Assembly: GCA_963731035.1 (NCBI GenBank)
Contig: CAVSUY010000007.1
Coordinates: 1 to 64,000, forward strand
Direction: 5' to 3'
DNA: 64,000 nucleotides
Source: JAANXG01 sp963731035
GTDB lineage: Bacteria > Pseudomonadota > Gammaproteobacteria > Arenicellales > JAANXG01
This document shows positions 51,226-60,074 of the stretch, in pieces. The notes below the pieces were generated by a model. It did not search any database. It saw only the letters and a program-made list of their open reading frames with translations, and was not told the DNA's origin. A program made the translations under genes and the position numbers. Numbering within the stretch: the first letter of the stretch is position 1; every line of letters starts with the position of its first letter.

Positions 51226-52071
51226 ATGACCGTGCGCGGCCACGGCGACGGAACGGTGGACACGGTGCTGAGCGTGGACGCCATCGCCACCGAAGCGGCT
51301 TCTCTCATCGAGAATCGGCCGGGTGTCGAGGACCTGGAAAAGCTGGTGAAAGGCGAGCCCGTGGTACGCCTGGAAGGCATCAAGGCCGGCTACGGACGCA
51401 TGCAGATTCTGCACGGGGTGGACCTGCGGGTCGGCGCCGGCCAGGCGCTGTGCCTGATCGGGCCGAACGGGGCGGGCAAGTCCACGGTCCTGCATACGAT
51501 CTATGGATTCACCCGGGTCTACGACGGCAAGGTGTTCGCCGGCGACGCCGAGATCACGAACCTCAGCCCCAACCAGAAGCTCAAGCGTGTGGGGATCTCC
51601 TACGTCCTGCAGGACAACTCCGTGTTCCCGGACATGACCGTGGAGGAGAACCTGCTCATGGGCGGCTACCTGCTGGGCAGTCGCGAGGAGGTGAGGGCCT
51701 CCACCGAGCGCGTTCTCGAGCGCTACCCGAGACTCAAGGAGCGCCGCCGCGAGCGCGCCGGCGTGCTTTCCGGCGGCGAGCGCCGCATCCTGGAAATCTC
51801 CCGTGCCCTGATCATGGACCCGGGCGTGCTGCTGATCGACGAGCCTTCCATCGGTCTCGAACCGCGCTACATCGACATGGTGTTCGAGCTTCTCGAGGAC
51901 CTGAAGAACAAGGAAGGCAAGACCATCATCATGGTAGAGCAGAACGCCAAGAAGGGACTGCAGTTCGCCGACATCGGATATGTGCTGGTGTCCGGGGAGC
52001 TGGCCATGGCCGACACCGGCGACAAGGTGCTGAACGATCCGTCCGTGGGACGGTTGTTTCTGGGCGGGTGA
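51226..52071 (+). CDS. Branched-chain amino acid type ABC importer, LivF-like ATPase with N-terminal extension
   Basis: About 281 residues; the ABC domain begins near residue 46 (PVVRLEGIKAGYGRMQILHGVDL) with Walker A GPNGAGKST, signature LSGGERRILEISRAL and Walker B LLIDEPSIGLEP, as in LivF. LivF is normally about 235 residues. The extra 45 residues (DTVLSVDAIATEAASLIENRPGVEDLEKLV) form a predicted helix pair of unknown role. The gene starts two bases after the LivG stop. A REP palindrome follows the operon. Confidence 0.9.
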   Translation: MTVRGHGDGTVDTVLSVDAIATEAASLIENRPGVEDLEKLVKGEPVVRLEGIKAGYGRMQILHGVDLRVGAGQALCLIGPNGAGKSTVLHTIYGFTRVYDGKVFAGDAEITNLSPNQKLKRVGISYVLQDNSVFPDMTVEENLLMGGYLLGSREEVRASTERVLERYPRLKERRRERAGVLSGGERRILEISRALIMDPGVLLIDEPSIGLEPRYIDMVFELLEDLKNKEGKTIIMVEQNAKKGLQFADIGYVLVSGELAMADTGDKVLNDPSVGRLFLGG

Positions 52072-52080
52072 TTCTTTTGA

Positions 52081-52161
52081 ATCGCGGCTGAAGCCGCTCC
52101 TACAATCCGGGGTTCATCGTGGTGCCGATCCCGGGATTGTAGGAGCGGCTTCAGCCGCGAT
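52081..52161. repeat. REP palindrome (family 1)
   Basis: Both arms match the consensus, ATCGCGGCTGAAGCCGCTCC at the left and its complement at the right. It closes the importer operon and could shield its 3' end. Confidence 0.92.
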
Positions 52162-52205
52162 TGGCAGCGAGTATAATCTACGAAACGCATCACCTCGCAA
52201 CACCC

Positions 52206-53081
52206 ATGCGCGTCACTCTCCTAGGTACCGGCTGCCCCATCGTCGACCCGGATCGCTTCGGTCCGGCGACCCTGGTGTGGACCGACCGCAGCACCATCCT
52301 GGTGGACTGCGGCTCTGGCGTGACCCAGCGCCTGCTTGCCGCGGGCTCCTCGGGGCGCGACGTCGACGCGCTGCTGCTGACGCACCTGCACAGCGATCAT
52401 CTCGTCGATCTGTATCAGCTCATCATCTCGAGCTGGCACCAGGGGCGCGACAGGCCGCAGCGCGTGTTCGGACCGCCGGGCACCAAGGCGTACGTGAACG
52501 GCCTCATGGCGTTGTGGACGAAGGAGCGGGAAGGCCGCGTTGCCCACGAGCAGCGAACCGACACCTCTGCTTTCGACATCGAGGTGGAGGAAATCGCCGA
52601 CGGCCAAGTGTTGGAGTTCGGGGATATGGTCGTCAAGACGGTGGAGGTCAACCACAAACCGGTTCCCTGCGCCTTCGGTTTCGTCTTCGAGGGCGACGGC
52701 GGCAAGGCTGTAATCAGCGGCGATACCACCTACTGCCCCGAGCTCATCACGGCGGCCGCAGATGCCGACCTGCTGGTGCACGAGGTCTATATACATCGCG
52801 GATTTCCGGAGATCAGCGGGCTGCGCACTCGACGGGGCATGAGCAACGTGGCCAGCTACCACACTTTGTCCAGCGACGTCGGCAAGGTGGCTACGGAGAG
52901 CCGGGCAGCCTGCCTGATGCTGACTCACTTCGTGCCGACCCGCTTCGACGAGGCTGAACTGCTGGCGGAGGTTCGGGAATCCTATGCCGGGCCGTTGATC
53001 ATCGGGGAGGACCTGATGACCTTCGATATCGCCGACAGGTCCCTGCGCCTGGGAGACGCCTTGTTGGCTTTCGGTTCCTGA
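52206..53081 (+). CDS. Metallo-beta-lactamase-fold hydrolase, RNase Z-like
   Basis: About 291 residues. The MBL signature THLHSDHLVDL (HxHxDH) binds two zinc ions, and later ligands are the Asp in SGDTTYCPE and the His in MLTHFVP. The start MRVTLLGTGCPIVDPDRFGPATLV and the short arm around residues 80-110 resemble RNase Z and related arylsulfatase or phosphodiesterase members. The flexible exosite arm of true RNase Z is not evident, so a small-molecule ester or phosphodiester substrate is as likely. An in-frame start at 52161 lies in the REP and was rejected. Confidence 0.87.
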   Translation: MRVTLLGTGCPIVDPDRFGPATLVWTDRSTILVDCGSGVTQRLLAAGSSGRDVDALLLTHLHSDHLVDLYQLIISSWHQGRDRPQRVFGPPGTKAYVNGLMALWTKEREGRVAHEQRTDTSAFDIEVEEIADGQVLEFGDMVVKTVEVNHKPVPCAFGFVFEGDGGKAVISGDTTYCPELITAAADADLLVHEVYIHRGFPEISGLRTRRGMSNVASYHTLSSDVGKVATESRAACLMLTHFVPTRFDEAELLAEVRESYAGPLIIGEDLMTFDIADRSLRLGDALLAFGS

Positions 53082-53200
53082 ACGGTCGCCACCCCATGAA
53101 TGGGGTTCGTCGGCAACACCGTTTCATCCGTATGTCCGATCTACTGGACATCGGACCGCCCGTCTGAGAGCTTACGTCTGATCACGGACACTGAATAACA

Positions 53201-53680
53201 ATGTCGAAAAGCAAAGAGCACCATTACCGGGTTCGCGTCCGGTGGACAGGCGACCGGGGCGAGGGTACCAGCAGCTACCGCGCCTACGGGCGGGAGCACG
53301 AGATCAGCGCCGAAGGCAAGGCCGTGCTGCAGGGTTCGGCGGATCCTGCGTTCCGCGGCGACCCGTCGCTGTACAACCCGGAGGAACTGTTGGTGGCGGC
53401 GTTGTCCGGTTGTCACATGCTGTCGTACCTGCACGCCTGCGCCGTTGCCGGCATCGTTGTGACGGATTATGAAGACGATGCCTTCGGCATCATGGAGGAG
53501 ACCGGTGCGGGCGAAGCACAGTTTTCCTCCGTGGTGCTCAGGCCAATCGTGACCATCAGCGCCGGTGGTGATGCCGGGAAGGCCGAAGCGCTGCACGAGC
53601 ACGCCCACGACTTGTGCTTCATCGCTCGATCGGTGAACTTTCCGGTGAGGCACGAACCCAAGATTGTCGCCGAGGAGTGA
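53201..53680 (+). CDS. OsmC-family peroxiredoxin
   Basis: This 159-residue protein has the OsmC/Ohr fold with a first redox cysteine in VAALSGCHMLSYLHACA and a second in HDLCFIARSVNFPV. OsmC family enzymes reduce organic hydroperoxides through this cysteine pair in the cytoplasm. The gene overlaps nothing but is followed five bases later by the alpha/beta hydrolase gene, so they are probably one operon. Confidence 0.9.
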   Translation: MSKSKEHHYRVRVRWTGDRGEGTSSYRAYGREHEISAEGKAVLQGSADPAFRGDPSLYNPEELLVAALSGCHMLSYLHACAVAGIVVTDYEDDAFGIMEETGAGEAQFSSVVLRPIVTISAGGDAGKAEALHEHAHDLCFIARSVNFPVRHEPKIVAEE

Positions 53681-53685
53681 GGGGA

Positions 53686-54381
53686 GTGGCGCGCTGCCTG
53701 CTTCTCCTTCCGGGTTTGCTGGACGATGCACGGCTGTGGCGGCACCAGGTCGGGAACCTCGCCGGCACGATGCCGGTGGTAGCGGACCTGACAGGCGCCG
53801 ATTCCATGGCGCTGCTGGCGGCGAGTGCCCTGGCGCAGGCGCCCGCTGAACGTTTCGTTCTGGCGGGCCTGTCCATGGGCGGCTACGTGGCATTGGAGAT
53901 GATGCGCCAGGCGCCCCAGCGCGTCGAGGCCCTGGCGCTGCTCGACACGACCGCCCGCCCCGACACCGCAGAGGCCACCTCCGCCCGCCACCAATTGATG
54001 GCGCTGGCGCAGAGCGACTTCCCGGCAGTCACCCGGAGGTTGATGCCGCGCCTGGTGCACCCGGGGCGCCTGTCGGACGAGGCGCTGACGACGGTGGTCA
54101 CCTCAATGGCCGATGACGTCGGCAAGGATGCATTCTTTCGCCAGGAGCGCGCTATCATCGACCGCATCGACAGCAGACCGTACCTGGGTCGGCTAGACTG
54201 TCCAGTACTGGTGCTGTGCGGGCGCGAGGATGCACTCACGCCGCTGGAGGTGCACGAGGAAATGGCCGCCGGGATACCGAATGCGAGCCTGGCGGTCATA
54301 CCGCATTGCGGCCACCTGTCGACGCTGGAGCGGCCCGAGGAGGTGACCGGGGAGATGAAAGCCTGGATCGATTCCTTGTGA
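53686..54381 (+). CDS. Alpha/beta hydrolase
   Basis: About 231 residues. The nucleophile elbow is GLSMGG at about residue 68, the acid follows in LVLCGREDALTP, and the histidine in IPHCGHLSTLERPEEV completes the triad. The oxyanion loop is LLPGLLDD. The start GTG at 53686 follows GAGGGGA. It is probably a carboxylesterase or a C-C hydrolase; the substrate cannot be told. It lies five bases downstream of the OsmC gene. Confidence 0.87.
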   Translation: MARCLLLLPGLLDDARLWRHQVGNLAGTMPVVADLTGADSMALLAASALAQAPAERFVLAGLSMGGYVALEMMRQAPQRVEALALLDTTARPDTAEATSARHQLMALAQSDFPAVTRRLMPRLVHPGRLSDEALTTVVTSMADDVGKDAFFRQERAIIDRIDSRPYLGRLDCPVLVLCGREDALTPLEVHEEMAAGIPNASLAVIPHCGHLSTLERPEEVTGEMKAWIDSL

Positions 54382-54440
54382 GACGATTGGTCCCTTCTCC
54401 ACCCGGGGGGAAGCCTAGGATGAGGGGGATTTTGGAATCC

Positions 54441-54477
54441 CTTCACCCCGGCCCTCTTCCTCGAGCGGGAGAGGGAG
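54441..54477. repeat. Dispersed intergenic repeat (CCCTCTTCCTCGAGCGGGAGAGGG type)
   Basis: CCCTCTTCC and GGGAGAGGG form an imperfect hairpin. Sequences of this kind are scattered between genes in many gammaproteobacteria. It lies between the hydrolase and methyltransferase genes. Confidence 0.5.
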
Positions 54478-54528
54478 TGCGCCTGGAGCATACGCAGGTG
54501 AAGTGTAGCGTTAGCCGGAGCAGCAAAG

Positions 54529-55176
54529 ATGAGCACTAAAGACGGCGAAATCCTGGACAAGGCGTATTCGGCGCGAACGGACACCGAGCGCGAAGCGGCC
54601 TACGACGCGTGGGCCAATCGCTACGACGCCGACGTGTTCAAGTTCGGCTACCGCATTCCGGCGGTTCTCGCCGCCGTGTTCGCCCGCTTTGTGGACATCG
54701 ATGCGAGCCCGGTACTGGATGCCGGCTGCGGCACCGGCTTGCAGACCGAGGCCCTGGTCCTCGCGGGCTACGGCCCGTTCGTAGGCTGCGACCTGTCGTC
54801 CGAGATGCTGTCCATCTCCCGGCGCAAGGGCTTGTACAAGGAGCTGCACAAGATGTCGCTCCACGAGCTGGAGTTCGATGCCGACACTTTCAAGACGGCC
54901 ATGTGCATCGGCGCCATCGCCCCCGGACACGCAGGCCCGAAGTGTTTTGCCGAGTTGATCAGGGTGACGAAGCCCGGCGGCCTGATTGTCTTTTCCTTGC
55001 GGGTGGATGACGAAGGCTCGTCCTCGGAGTACACCGCCGCAGTACATTCCCACGAAAGGGAAAAACACTGGAAACGGCTCTTCGCGACCCCGGGATTTCC
55101 GTCCCTGCCGACCGGCGAACCGGAAGTGGAGCACGCCTTGTACGTCTACAAAGCGCTCGCCGATACTCGGAAATGA
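54529..55176 (+). CDS. Class I SAM-dependent methyltransferase
   Basis: This 215-residue protein has motif I VLDAGCGTGLQTEAL at about residue 63, motif II VGCDLSSEML, and motif III in the ELIRVTKPGGLIVFSLR strand, all as in small-molecule methyltransferases of the UbiE/Coq5-like kind. The N-terminal 55 residues form a helical cap (ARTDTEREAAYDAWANRYDADVF). Substrate is unknown. The cupin gene that follows overlaps its stop by four bases. Confidence 0.87.
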   Translation: MSTKDGEILDKAYSARTDTEREAAYDAWANRYDADVFKFGYRIPAVLAAVFARFVDIDASPVLDAGCGTGLQTEALVLAGYGPFVGCDLSSEMLSISRRKGLYKELHKMSLHELEFDADTFKTAMCIGAIAPGHAGPKCFAELIRVTKPGGLIVFSLRVDDEGSSSEYTAAVHSHEREKHWKRLFATPGFPSLPTGEPEVEHALYVYKALADTRK

Positions 55177-55484
55177 AAGTCATCCGCGGCAGGGAGTTCA
55201 CCGCCGGGCAGGCCTGGGGAGCCATGGATATCTCCAACATGAACGGCACCACCACCCGGCTGCACTGGACCGACCAGCCCTACGAGTGGCACGTCAACGA
55301 CGGCGAGGAAGTCTTCGTGGTGCTGGACGGCATCGTGGATATGCACTATCGCGAGAACCGCGAGGAACAGGTCGCAACGCTGCGGGCCGGCGATATCTTC
55401 TTCGCCGAAACCGGCTGCGAGCACGTCGCCCATCCACGCGGCGAAGCCCGCATCCTGGTGGTCGAGAAAGAAGGCAGCATGTAG
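55173..55484 (+). CDS. Small cupin-domain protein
   Basis: This 103-residue protein is a single cupin. The first motif is EWHVNDGEEVFVVLDGIVDMHY and the second is RAGDIFFAETGCEHVAHP. H43 may be a ligand and one of the usual two histidines in the first motif is missing, so metal binding may be weak or by other residues. It starts within the stop of the methyltransferase gene (ATGA), so the two probably act on the same substrate. Confidence 0.8.
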   Translation: MKVIRGREFTAGQAWGAMDISNMNGTTTRLHWTDQPYEWHVNDGEEVFVVLDGIVDMHYRENREEQVATLRAGDIFFAETGCEHVAHPRGEARILVVEKEGSM

Positions 55485-55531
55485 CCCTTCCATGTGGTGT
55501 GGAAAGTGGCGGGTATTGGTGGGAATGCCGT

Positions 55532-55640
55532 GCATGAACCGGGGAGGGGTTTCAGCGGGACGCCGCAAGTACCTCCCTGTAGGCTCGCCTCCGGCATCCT
55601 TGCCTCCAGACGCCCGCTGAAACCCCTCCCCGGTTCATGC
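55532..55640. repeat. Long hairpin element, copy A, with conserved loop
   Basis: A perfect 28-base inverted repeat (starting GCATGAACCGGGGAGGGGTT) flanks a 53-base loop. The loop, on the minus strand, reads CGTCTGGAGGCAAGGATGCC then GGAGGCGAGC, and matches the loop of copy B. The stems of A and B are unrelated in sequence except for their GCATG ends. It lies in a 509-base gene-free stretch (55485-55993). Confidence 0.8.
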
Positions 55641-55720
55641 CTATACGCCCATCCCTTCGTTCGGGGGGGCGGGGATACCTGACACATCCGTGGTGCTTCT
55701 CGAAGGGGGGCACCGTGTGG

Positions 55721-55830
55721 GCATGGGTTGGGGGAGGTTTTCGCCGACCGTCTGGAGGCTTCGGATGCCGGAGGCGAGCGTACACGGATGTATTCACAGC
55801 GTGTCGGCGAAGGCCTCCCCCAACCCATGC
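55721..55830. repeat. Long hairpin element, copy B, with conserved loop
   Basis: A 28-base inverted repeat (starting GCATGGGTTGGGGGAGGTTT) with two mismatches flanks a 54-base loop that matches the loop of copy A in the opposite orientation (CGTCTGGAGGC, GGATGCCGGAGGCGAGC). Bases 55831-55993, past copy B, show nothing I can identify. Confidence 0.8.
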
Positions 55831-55993
55831 TGGCCGTGGTCCTGCCAACTACCGCCCAGAACGAACACAGCGCCATCCAAAAGACGTTTGCCCTCTCCCT
55901 GGCTCGCTCGACCCCAGCATACCCTCCGTCCTGGCGACGAAGGCGCTCCGACGATCCGGGATCCGGCGCCGTGCGGGGAAGCGGCCACAAGGA

Positions 55994-56746
55994 TCAGAAA
56001 TCCTTCAGCAGCCGGGTGGTCTCCGGGTCCATGAAGCCTTCGACTGTGGCTTCGGTCTCGAGCTCCATAGCCTTCCTGAGATTGTCGGCGGCGGTCTGAT
56101 TCAGCACCCGCTTCATCGCGCGTGCCGCCAGCGTCGGCAGCACGGCGAGCTTGCGGGCCACTTGGACGGCTTCGTCCATCAAACGGTCGTCCTCCACCAC
56201 ACGCCAGGCGAGACCCATCTCGAGCAAAGACTGGGCGTCGTAGCGTTGGCCCAGGAATAGCAACTCCCTGGCGGTGTTCAGGCCCACCAGGGCGGGCAGC
56301 AGGGCGGTGGCGCCGCCGGTGACGAACAGGTTGAGGCTGGTTTCCGGCAGGAAGCCTTTGGCGTTTCGGGACCAGATGGGGAAATCGCAGTTGATCGCCC
56401 AGGAGAATCCTCCCCCCACGGCCCATCCATTGATGGCCCCGACTACCGGCTTGGAGCCGAACACGATGGTCTCAGTGACGCGCTGTATGGCGTGGACCAG
56501 GTCGCGCGCCTGGCCCTCGTCCTCGGGGTGGGTGTGCGCCGCGCGATCGTCGCCGGCGCAGAAGGCGCGTCCGGCGCCGGTGAAGATGATGACCGATGTT
56601 TCGGGGTCCTGGTCCGCGTCGTCGAACGCCAGCGCGACCTCGTCGATCAGCTGTCGGTTCATGGCGTTGAGAACCGCGGGTCGGTTCAATGTGATGGTGC
56701 AGATCCCGTCTTCGACGGAAAGGTCGACCGTGTCGTAGTGGCTCAT
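55994..56746 (-). CDS. Enoyl-CoA hydratase/isomerase family protein
   Basis: This 250-residue protein is of the crotonase fold. The oxyanion-hole parts are GAGRAFCAGDDR and GAINGWAVGGGFSWAINCD. In the second part the usual catalytic Glu region reads ETSLNLFVTGGATALLPALVG, in which the acid E (FLPE) is present. It hydrates or isomerises an acyl-CoA. Its start overlaps the stop of the upstream CoA-ligase-like gene, so the two form an operon for breakdown of a CoA-activated acid. Confidence 0.9.
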   Translation of the reverse strand: MSHYDTVDLSVEDGICTITLNRPAVLNAMNRQLIDEVALAFDDADQDPETSVIIFTGAGRAFCAGDDRAAHTHPEDEGQARDLVHAIQRVTETIVFGSKPVVGAINGWAVGGGFSWAINCDFPIWSRNAKGFLPETSLNLFVTGGATALLPALVGLNTARELLFLGQRYDAQSLLEMGLAWRVVEDDRLMDEAVQVARKLAVLPTLAARAMKRVLNQTAADNLRKAMELETEATVEGFMDPETTRLLKDF

Positions 56747-58080
56747 TCTCGATACTCCCGGATGACGTGTCTGGTCTTGCCTTCGGTGCGCGGCAGGCTG
56801 CCGACCGGCAGTACTTCGACGCGCGCCGTCACGCCGATGTAGCGCTTAATGTCCCGTTCGATATCCTCCGCGATGTCCGCGGCAGGCGCCGGTTGTCCGG
56901 GTTCCGATTCCGCGATCTCCACTTCGACCGGTAGTAGGTCGTAGGGTGGCGGCTCGGCGAGGCGGATACGGTAGCTGCCGGACAACACGGGGTGTTGGTT
57001 GATAACGCCCGCAATCATTACCGGGAACACGTTGATCCCGCGTACCACCACCATGTCGTCGCTGCGGCCCGTTACGCGGAAACGGGGAGCGGTGCGCCCG
57101 CAGCGCGCCTTTCCGGTGCCGGTCAATGTGACAATGTCTCCGGTGCGGAACCGGACCAGCGGTTGGCATTCCTTGGCCAGGTGCGTGAGCACCAGTTCGC
57201 CGCTTTCGCCTTCCCTCCAGTTTTTCACCTGGCCGGTGCCGGGATCGATCAGCTCGGGATACAGCACGTCCAGGGCCACGAGGTGCAAGTCGTTGTCCGT
57301 GGTCGACTGTCCGGCGAAGTTGCACAGCACGTCCGTGACGCCGTAGTTCGAATTGCGGGCCGCGAATCCCCATGTCTCCTCGAGGCGCCGGCGGAACGCC
57401 GGCTCGTCCAGTCCCGGTTCGCCGCCGAACAGGCCAAGCTGCAGGCCCAGGTCCTTCGGGTTCAGTCCCGGGAACTCCCGGGCGATGGTCTGCTCCAGCA
57501 CAGCCGGATAGGAGGGCGTGCAGGAGATCGCCGTTACGTCGAGCTCGCGGATCACCTCAATCAGGCCGCGTGAATTGCCGACTCCGTAGGGAATCACCAT
57601 GGCGCCGGTGGCTTCCAGCGACGCGTGATCGGTGTAGCCGCCCATCCACAGCTGGTAGTTCAGGCAATGCACCACGCGGTGGCCGGGACCGAGACCGGAC
57701 GCGGACTGCGAACGGCCGCCAACGGCGGCGGTCATCAAGGCATCGCTGCGGCTCAGGGCGAGGTTCATGGCCGAGCCGGTGGTCCCCGACGTCCGGTGCA
57801 TGCGCATGATGCTGACCGGATCCGCCGCCAGGTAGTCGCCGAAGGGCGGGTGCCGGCGCTGGCTCTCGCGGAGCTGCTCCTTGTCCGTGAATGGCAGTTC
57901 GGCGAGCTGCTCGATTTCTCCCGTAAGGCGAAGGGGAGCCCCGTACAACGCGCGGTAGAAGTCCGAATGCCTGCGAACGTGTGCGGCCTGGGTGCGCCAA
58001 CGGCGTTTCTGGATGGAACGAAGCTCGCTCAGGTCGAGGAAGTCGGCGCCTGGAACGGCAGGGTTGTCGGGCTTGCTCAT
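56743..58080 (-). CDS. Phenylacetate-CoA ligase-like enzyme
   Basis: This 445-residue protein resembles PaaK-type adenylating enzymes: the nucleotide loop is RTSGTTGSAMNLALS, then GLFGGEPGLDEPAFRRRLEE, the RFRTGDIVTLTGTGKARCGR hinge, a GRSDDMVVVRGINVFP turn and a C-terminal lysine near TEGKTRHV. It joins an aromatic or similar carboxylic acid to CoA with ATP. The enoyl-CoA hydratase gene overlaps it (ATGA). Which acid it uses is not known; aryl acids from aromatic amino acids would fit the oxidoreductase at 39109. Confidence 0.87.
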   Translation of the reverse strand: MSKPDNPAVPGADFLDLSELRSIQKRRWRTQAAHVRRHSDFYRALYGAPLRLTGEIEQLAELPFTDKEQLRESQRRHPPFGDYLAADPVSIMRMHRTSGTTGSAMNLALSRSDALMTAAVGGRSQSASGLGPGHRVVHCLNYQLWMGGYTDHASLEATGAMVIPYGVGNSRGLIEVIRELDVTAISCTPSYPAVLEQTIAREFPGLNPKDLGLQLGLFGGEPGLDEPAFRRRLEETWGFAARNSNYGVTDVLCNFAGQSTTDNDLHLVALDVLYPELIDPGTGQVKNWREGESGELVLTHLAKECQPLVRFRTGDIVTLTGTGKARCGRTAPRFRVTGRSDDMVVVRGINVFPVMIAGVINQHPVLSGSYRIRLAEPPPYDLLPVEVEIAESEPGQPAPAADIAEDIERDIKRYIGVTARVEVLPVGSLPRTEGKTRHVIREYRE

Positions 58081-58191
58081 ACTGTCAGCCTATAGTTGTA
58101 CGGCCGGTAGCGGCTTGATCTGGGTGCCGAATCATAAACAAAAACGGCGAAGGAATATGCGTGGAGCGAATCACAGGGATACACTGTACGC

Positions 58192-58222
58192 CGTCATTGC
58201 GAGGAGCCGAAAGCGACGCGGC
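58192..58222. repeat. Dispersed repeat fragment (CGTCATTGCGAGGAGC type)
   Basis: CGTCATTGCGAGGAGCCGAA followed by AGCGACGCGGC resembles a widespread short intergenic repeat of bacterial genomes. The 309-base stretch 58081-58389 before sthA shows nothing else. Confidence 0.45.
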
Positions 58223-58389
58223 CCTGTCGGGCCTCGCAAAAACGCGGGGGTGGGTCGAGAAGGAATCGTCCGACTTCCCCTGACGACGCGTTTTCGGATC
58301 GCCCTTATCCGTGCCTCTATCGGCGTCCTGCCTGGACATGGGAGCGCGACTCTTCGACAATCCATGCCTTGCAGCAGGGCACAGAATCA

Positions 58390-59799
58390 ATGAAAGAATA
58401 CCCCCGGTATGACTTCCTGGTGATCGGCAGTGGACCGGCCGGCAAAGCTGCGGCCATCCAGGCCGCCAAGCTCGGCTTTGGAGTGGCCGTGGTGGACGGG
58501 CAGCCGCAGGTCGGCGGTGTCTGCGTGCACACCGGCACTATCCCCAGCAAGACCCTCCGTGAAACCGTGTTGAACCTCACCGGTTGGCGGGAGCGCGGAT
58601 TCTACGGCAAGGCCTACCGCGTCAAGCAGGATATCGACGCAGCAGATTTGATGCAGCGCCTTGCCATTACTCTGCGGCGTGAGGTGGAGATACTCAAGCA
58701 CCAACTCAACCGGAACGGCGTGGATGTCGTAACCGGTTTCGCGCAATTTACCGCCCGCGACGCCATAGAGGTGACGCCACCGGATGGAGATCCGTTCGAG
58801 ATAAAGGCCGATAAGTTCGTGGTGGCGGTGGGCACGAGAACCTACCGGCCGGACTACATACCCTTCGACGGCAGGACCGTTGTGGACAGCGATGAAGTGC
58901 TGAAGATGGAGAAGCTGCCGCGGACCATGACGGTAATAGGCGCCGGCGTCATCGGAGTGGAGTATGCCACCATTTTCCGGGCGCTGGACATTGCGGTCAC
59001 ATTGGTGGAGCCGCGCGGCTCGATGCTGGATTTTATGGACCGTGAAATCGTGATGCAGTTTCGTCACGAGGTCAGCGACATTGGACTGCGCCTGCAGTTC
59101 GGACAGAAAGTGAAGGAAGTGGTGCGCAAGAAGAACGGCGGTTGCATAGTGCGGCTCGAGAACGGCCGGGCCATCGGCTCGGACATGGTGCTGTTCGCCG
59201 CCGGCCGGGTCGGCGCCACGGACCAGCTTGGGCTCGACAAGGTGGGGCTCGAGAGCGACCATCGCGGCCGCTTGAAGGTGGACAAGCACTTCAAGACAGC
59301 TGTCGACAATATCTACGCGGCCGGCGACGTGATTGGATTTCCCAGCCTGGCCTCTACGTCTCTGGAGCAGGGCAGGGTGGCGGCGGCAAACGCCTTGGGG
59401 CGCACGTCGCACCCGGCTCCCGAGTACTTTCCCTACGGTATCTACGCGGTCCCCGAGATGTCCTCCGTGGGCATGACGGAAGAGGAAGTGGTGGAACGTG
59501 GAATTCCCTACGAGATCGGCTTGGCCCCCTTGAAAGAGACTTCGCGCGGCAAGGTCATGGGTCTCGAGTCGGGATTGATGAAAACTATCTTCTCGCTCAA
59601 GACCCGCCGATTGCTGGGCGTCCACATCGTCGGTGAAGGGGCGACAGAGCTGATTCACATCGGCCAGGCGGTGCTGACCTTGAAGGGTTCGCTGGATTAT
59701 TTCATCGACAACGCCTTCAACTATCCGACGCTGGCCGAAGCCTACAAGGTGGCGGCTCTCGACGCGCACAATCGGATCATCGCCGCGACCGGCACGTAG
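58390..59799 (+). CDS. sthA: Soluble pyridine nucleotide transhydrogenase
   Basis: About 469 residues. The protein is a flavoprotein disulfide reductase relative with an FAD site VIGSGPAGKAAAI, the region VGGVCVHTGTIPSKTLRE, in which the usual redox cysteine pair is replaced as in SthA, an NAD(P) site VIGAGVIGVEYATIF, and the interface domain with GEGATELIHIGQAV. It moves hydride between NADPH and NAD+ in the cytoplasm. The start at 58390 follows the internal ATG of the frame. Length agrees with E. coli SthA (about 466). Confidence 0.95.
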   Translation: MKEYPRYDFLVIGSGPAGKAAAIQAAKLGFGVAVVDGQPQVGGVCVHTGTIPSKTLRETVLNLTGWRERGFYGKAYRVKQDIDAADLMQRLAITLRREVEILKHQLNRNGVDVVTGFAQFTARDAIEVTPPDGDPFEIKADKFVVAVGTRTYRPDYIPFDGRTVVDSDEVLKMEKLPRTMTVIGAGVIGVEYATIFRALDIAVTLVEPRGSMLDFMDREIVMQFRHEVSDIGLRLQFGQKVKEVVRKKNGGCIVRLENGRAIGSDMVLFAAGRVGATDQLGLDKVGLESDHRGRLKVDKHFKTAVDNIYAAGDVIGFPSLASTSLEQGRVAAANALGRTSHPAPEYFPYGIYAVPEMSSVGMTEEEVVERGIPYEIGLAPLKETSRGKVMGLESGLMKTIFSLKTRRLLGVHIVGEGATELIHIGQAVLTLKGSLDYFIDNAFNYPTLAEAYKVAALDAHNRIIAATGT

Positions 59800-59961
59800 C
59801 ACTTCGTGTTTGATGCATCTCCCATCGCGCGCGGCCACGGACTGAAGGAACGCCCACTGTGGCAATCGATTGCAGATGCGAGTTCGACAGTGGGCACTGT
59901 GTTCAAATACTTGACAATGGTGCCTGGCAATCGGGTCGGCGGGTATCGCGAGTCGTATATG

Positions 59962-59970
59962 TGGTATGAT
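59962..59970 (+). promoter_or_regulatory. Extended -10 promoter candidate for dsbB
   Basis: TGGTATGAT is an extended -10 element (TGn-TATnAT) 105 bases before the dsbB start. Upstream, GCCCACTGT at 59852 and ACAGTGGGC at 59887 form an inverted repeat that may end sthA transcription, although no T-run follows. Confidence 0.35.
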
Positions 59971-60074
59971 CATCCAAGTCGAGCACGGAGTTCGTTTGAA
60001 AAGAATATTCGGCCTTGATAAGTCCGTGCTTCAAATCTAACCTCTAGTACTCATCCTGACGCCCCGGTGGCCCA

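Noticed and set aside
58387..59973. Minus-strand frame of 528 codons opposite sthA
   Set aside because: The plus strand encodes a full transhydrogenase with all motifs; the antisense frame has none.
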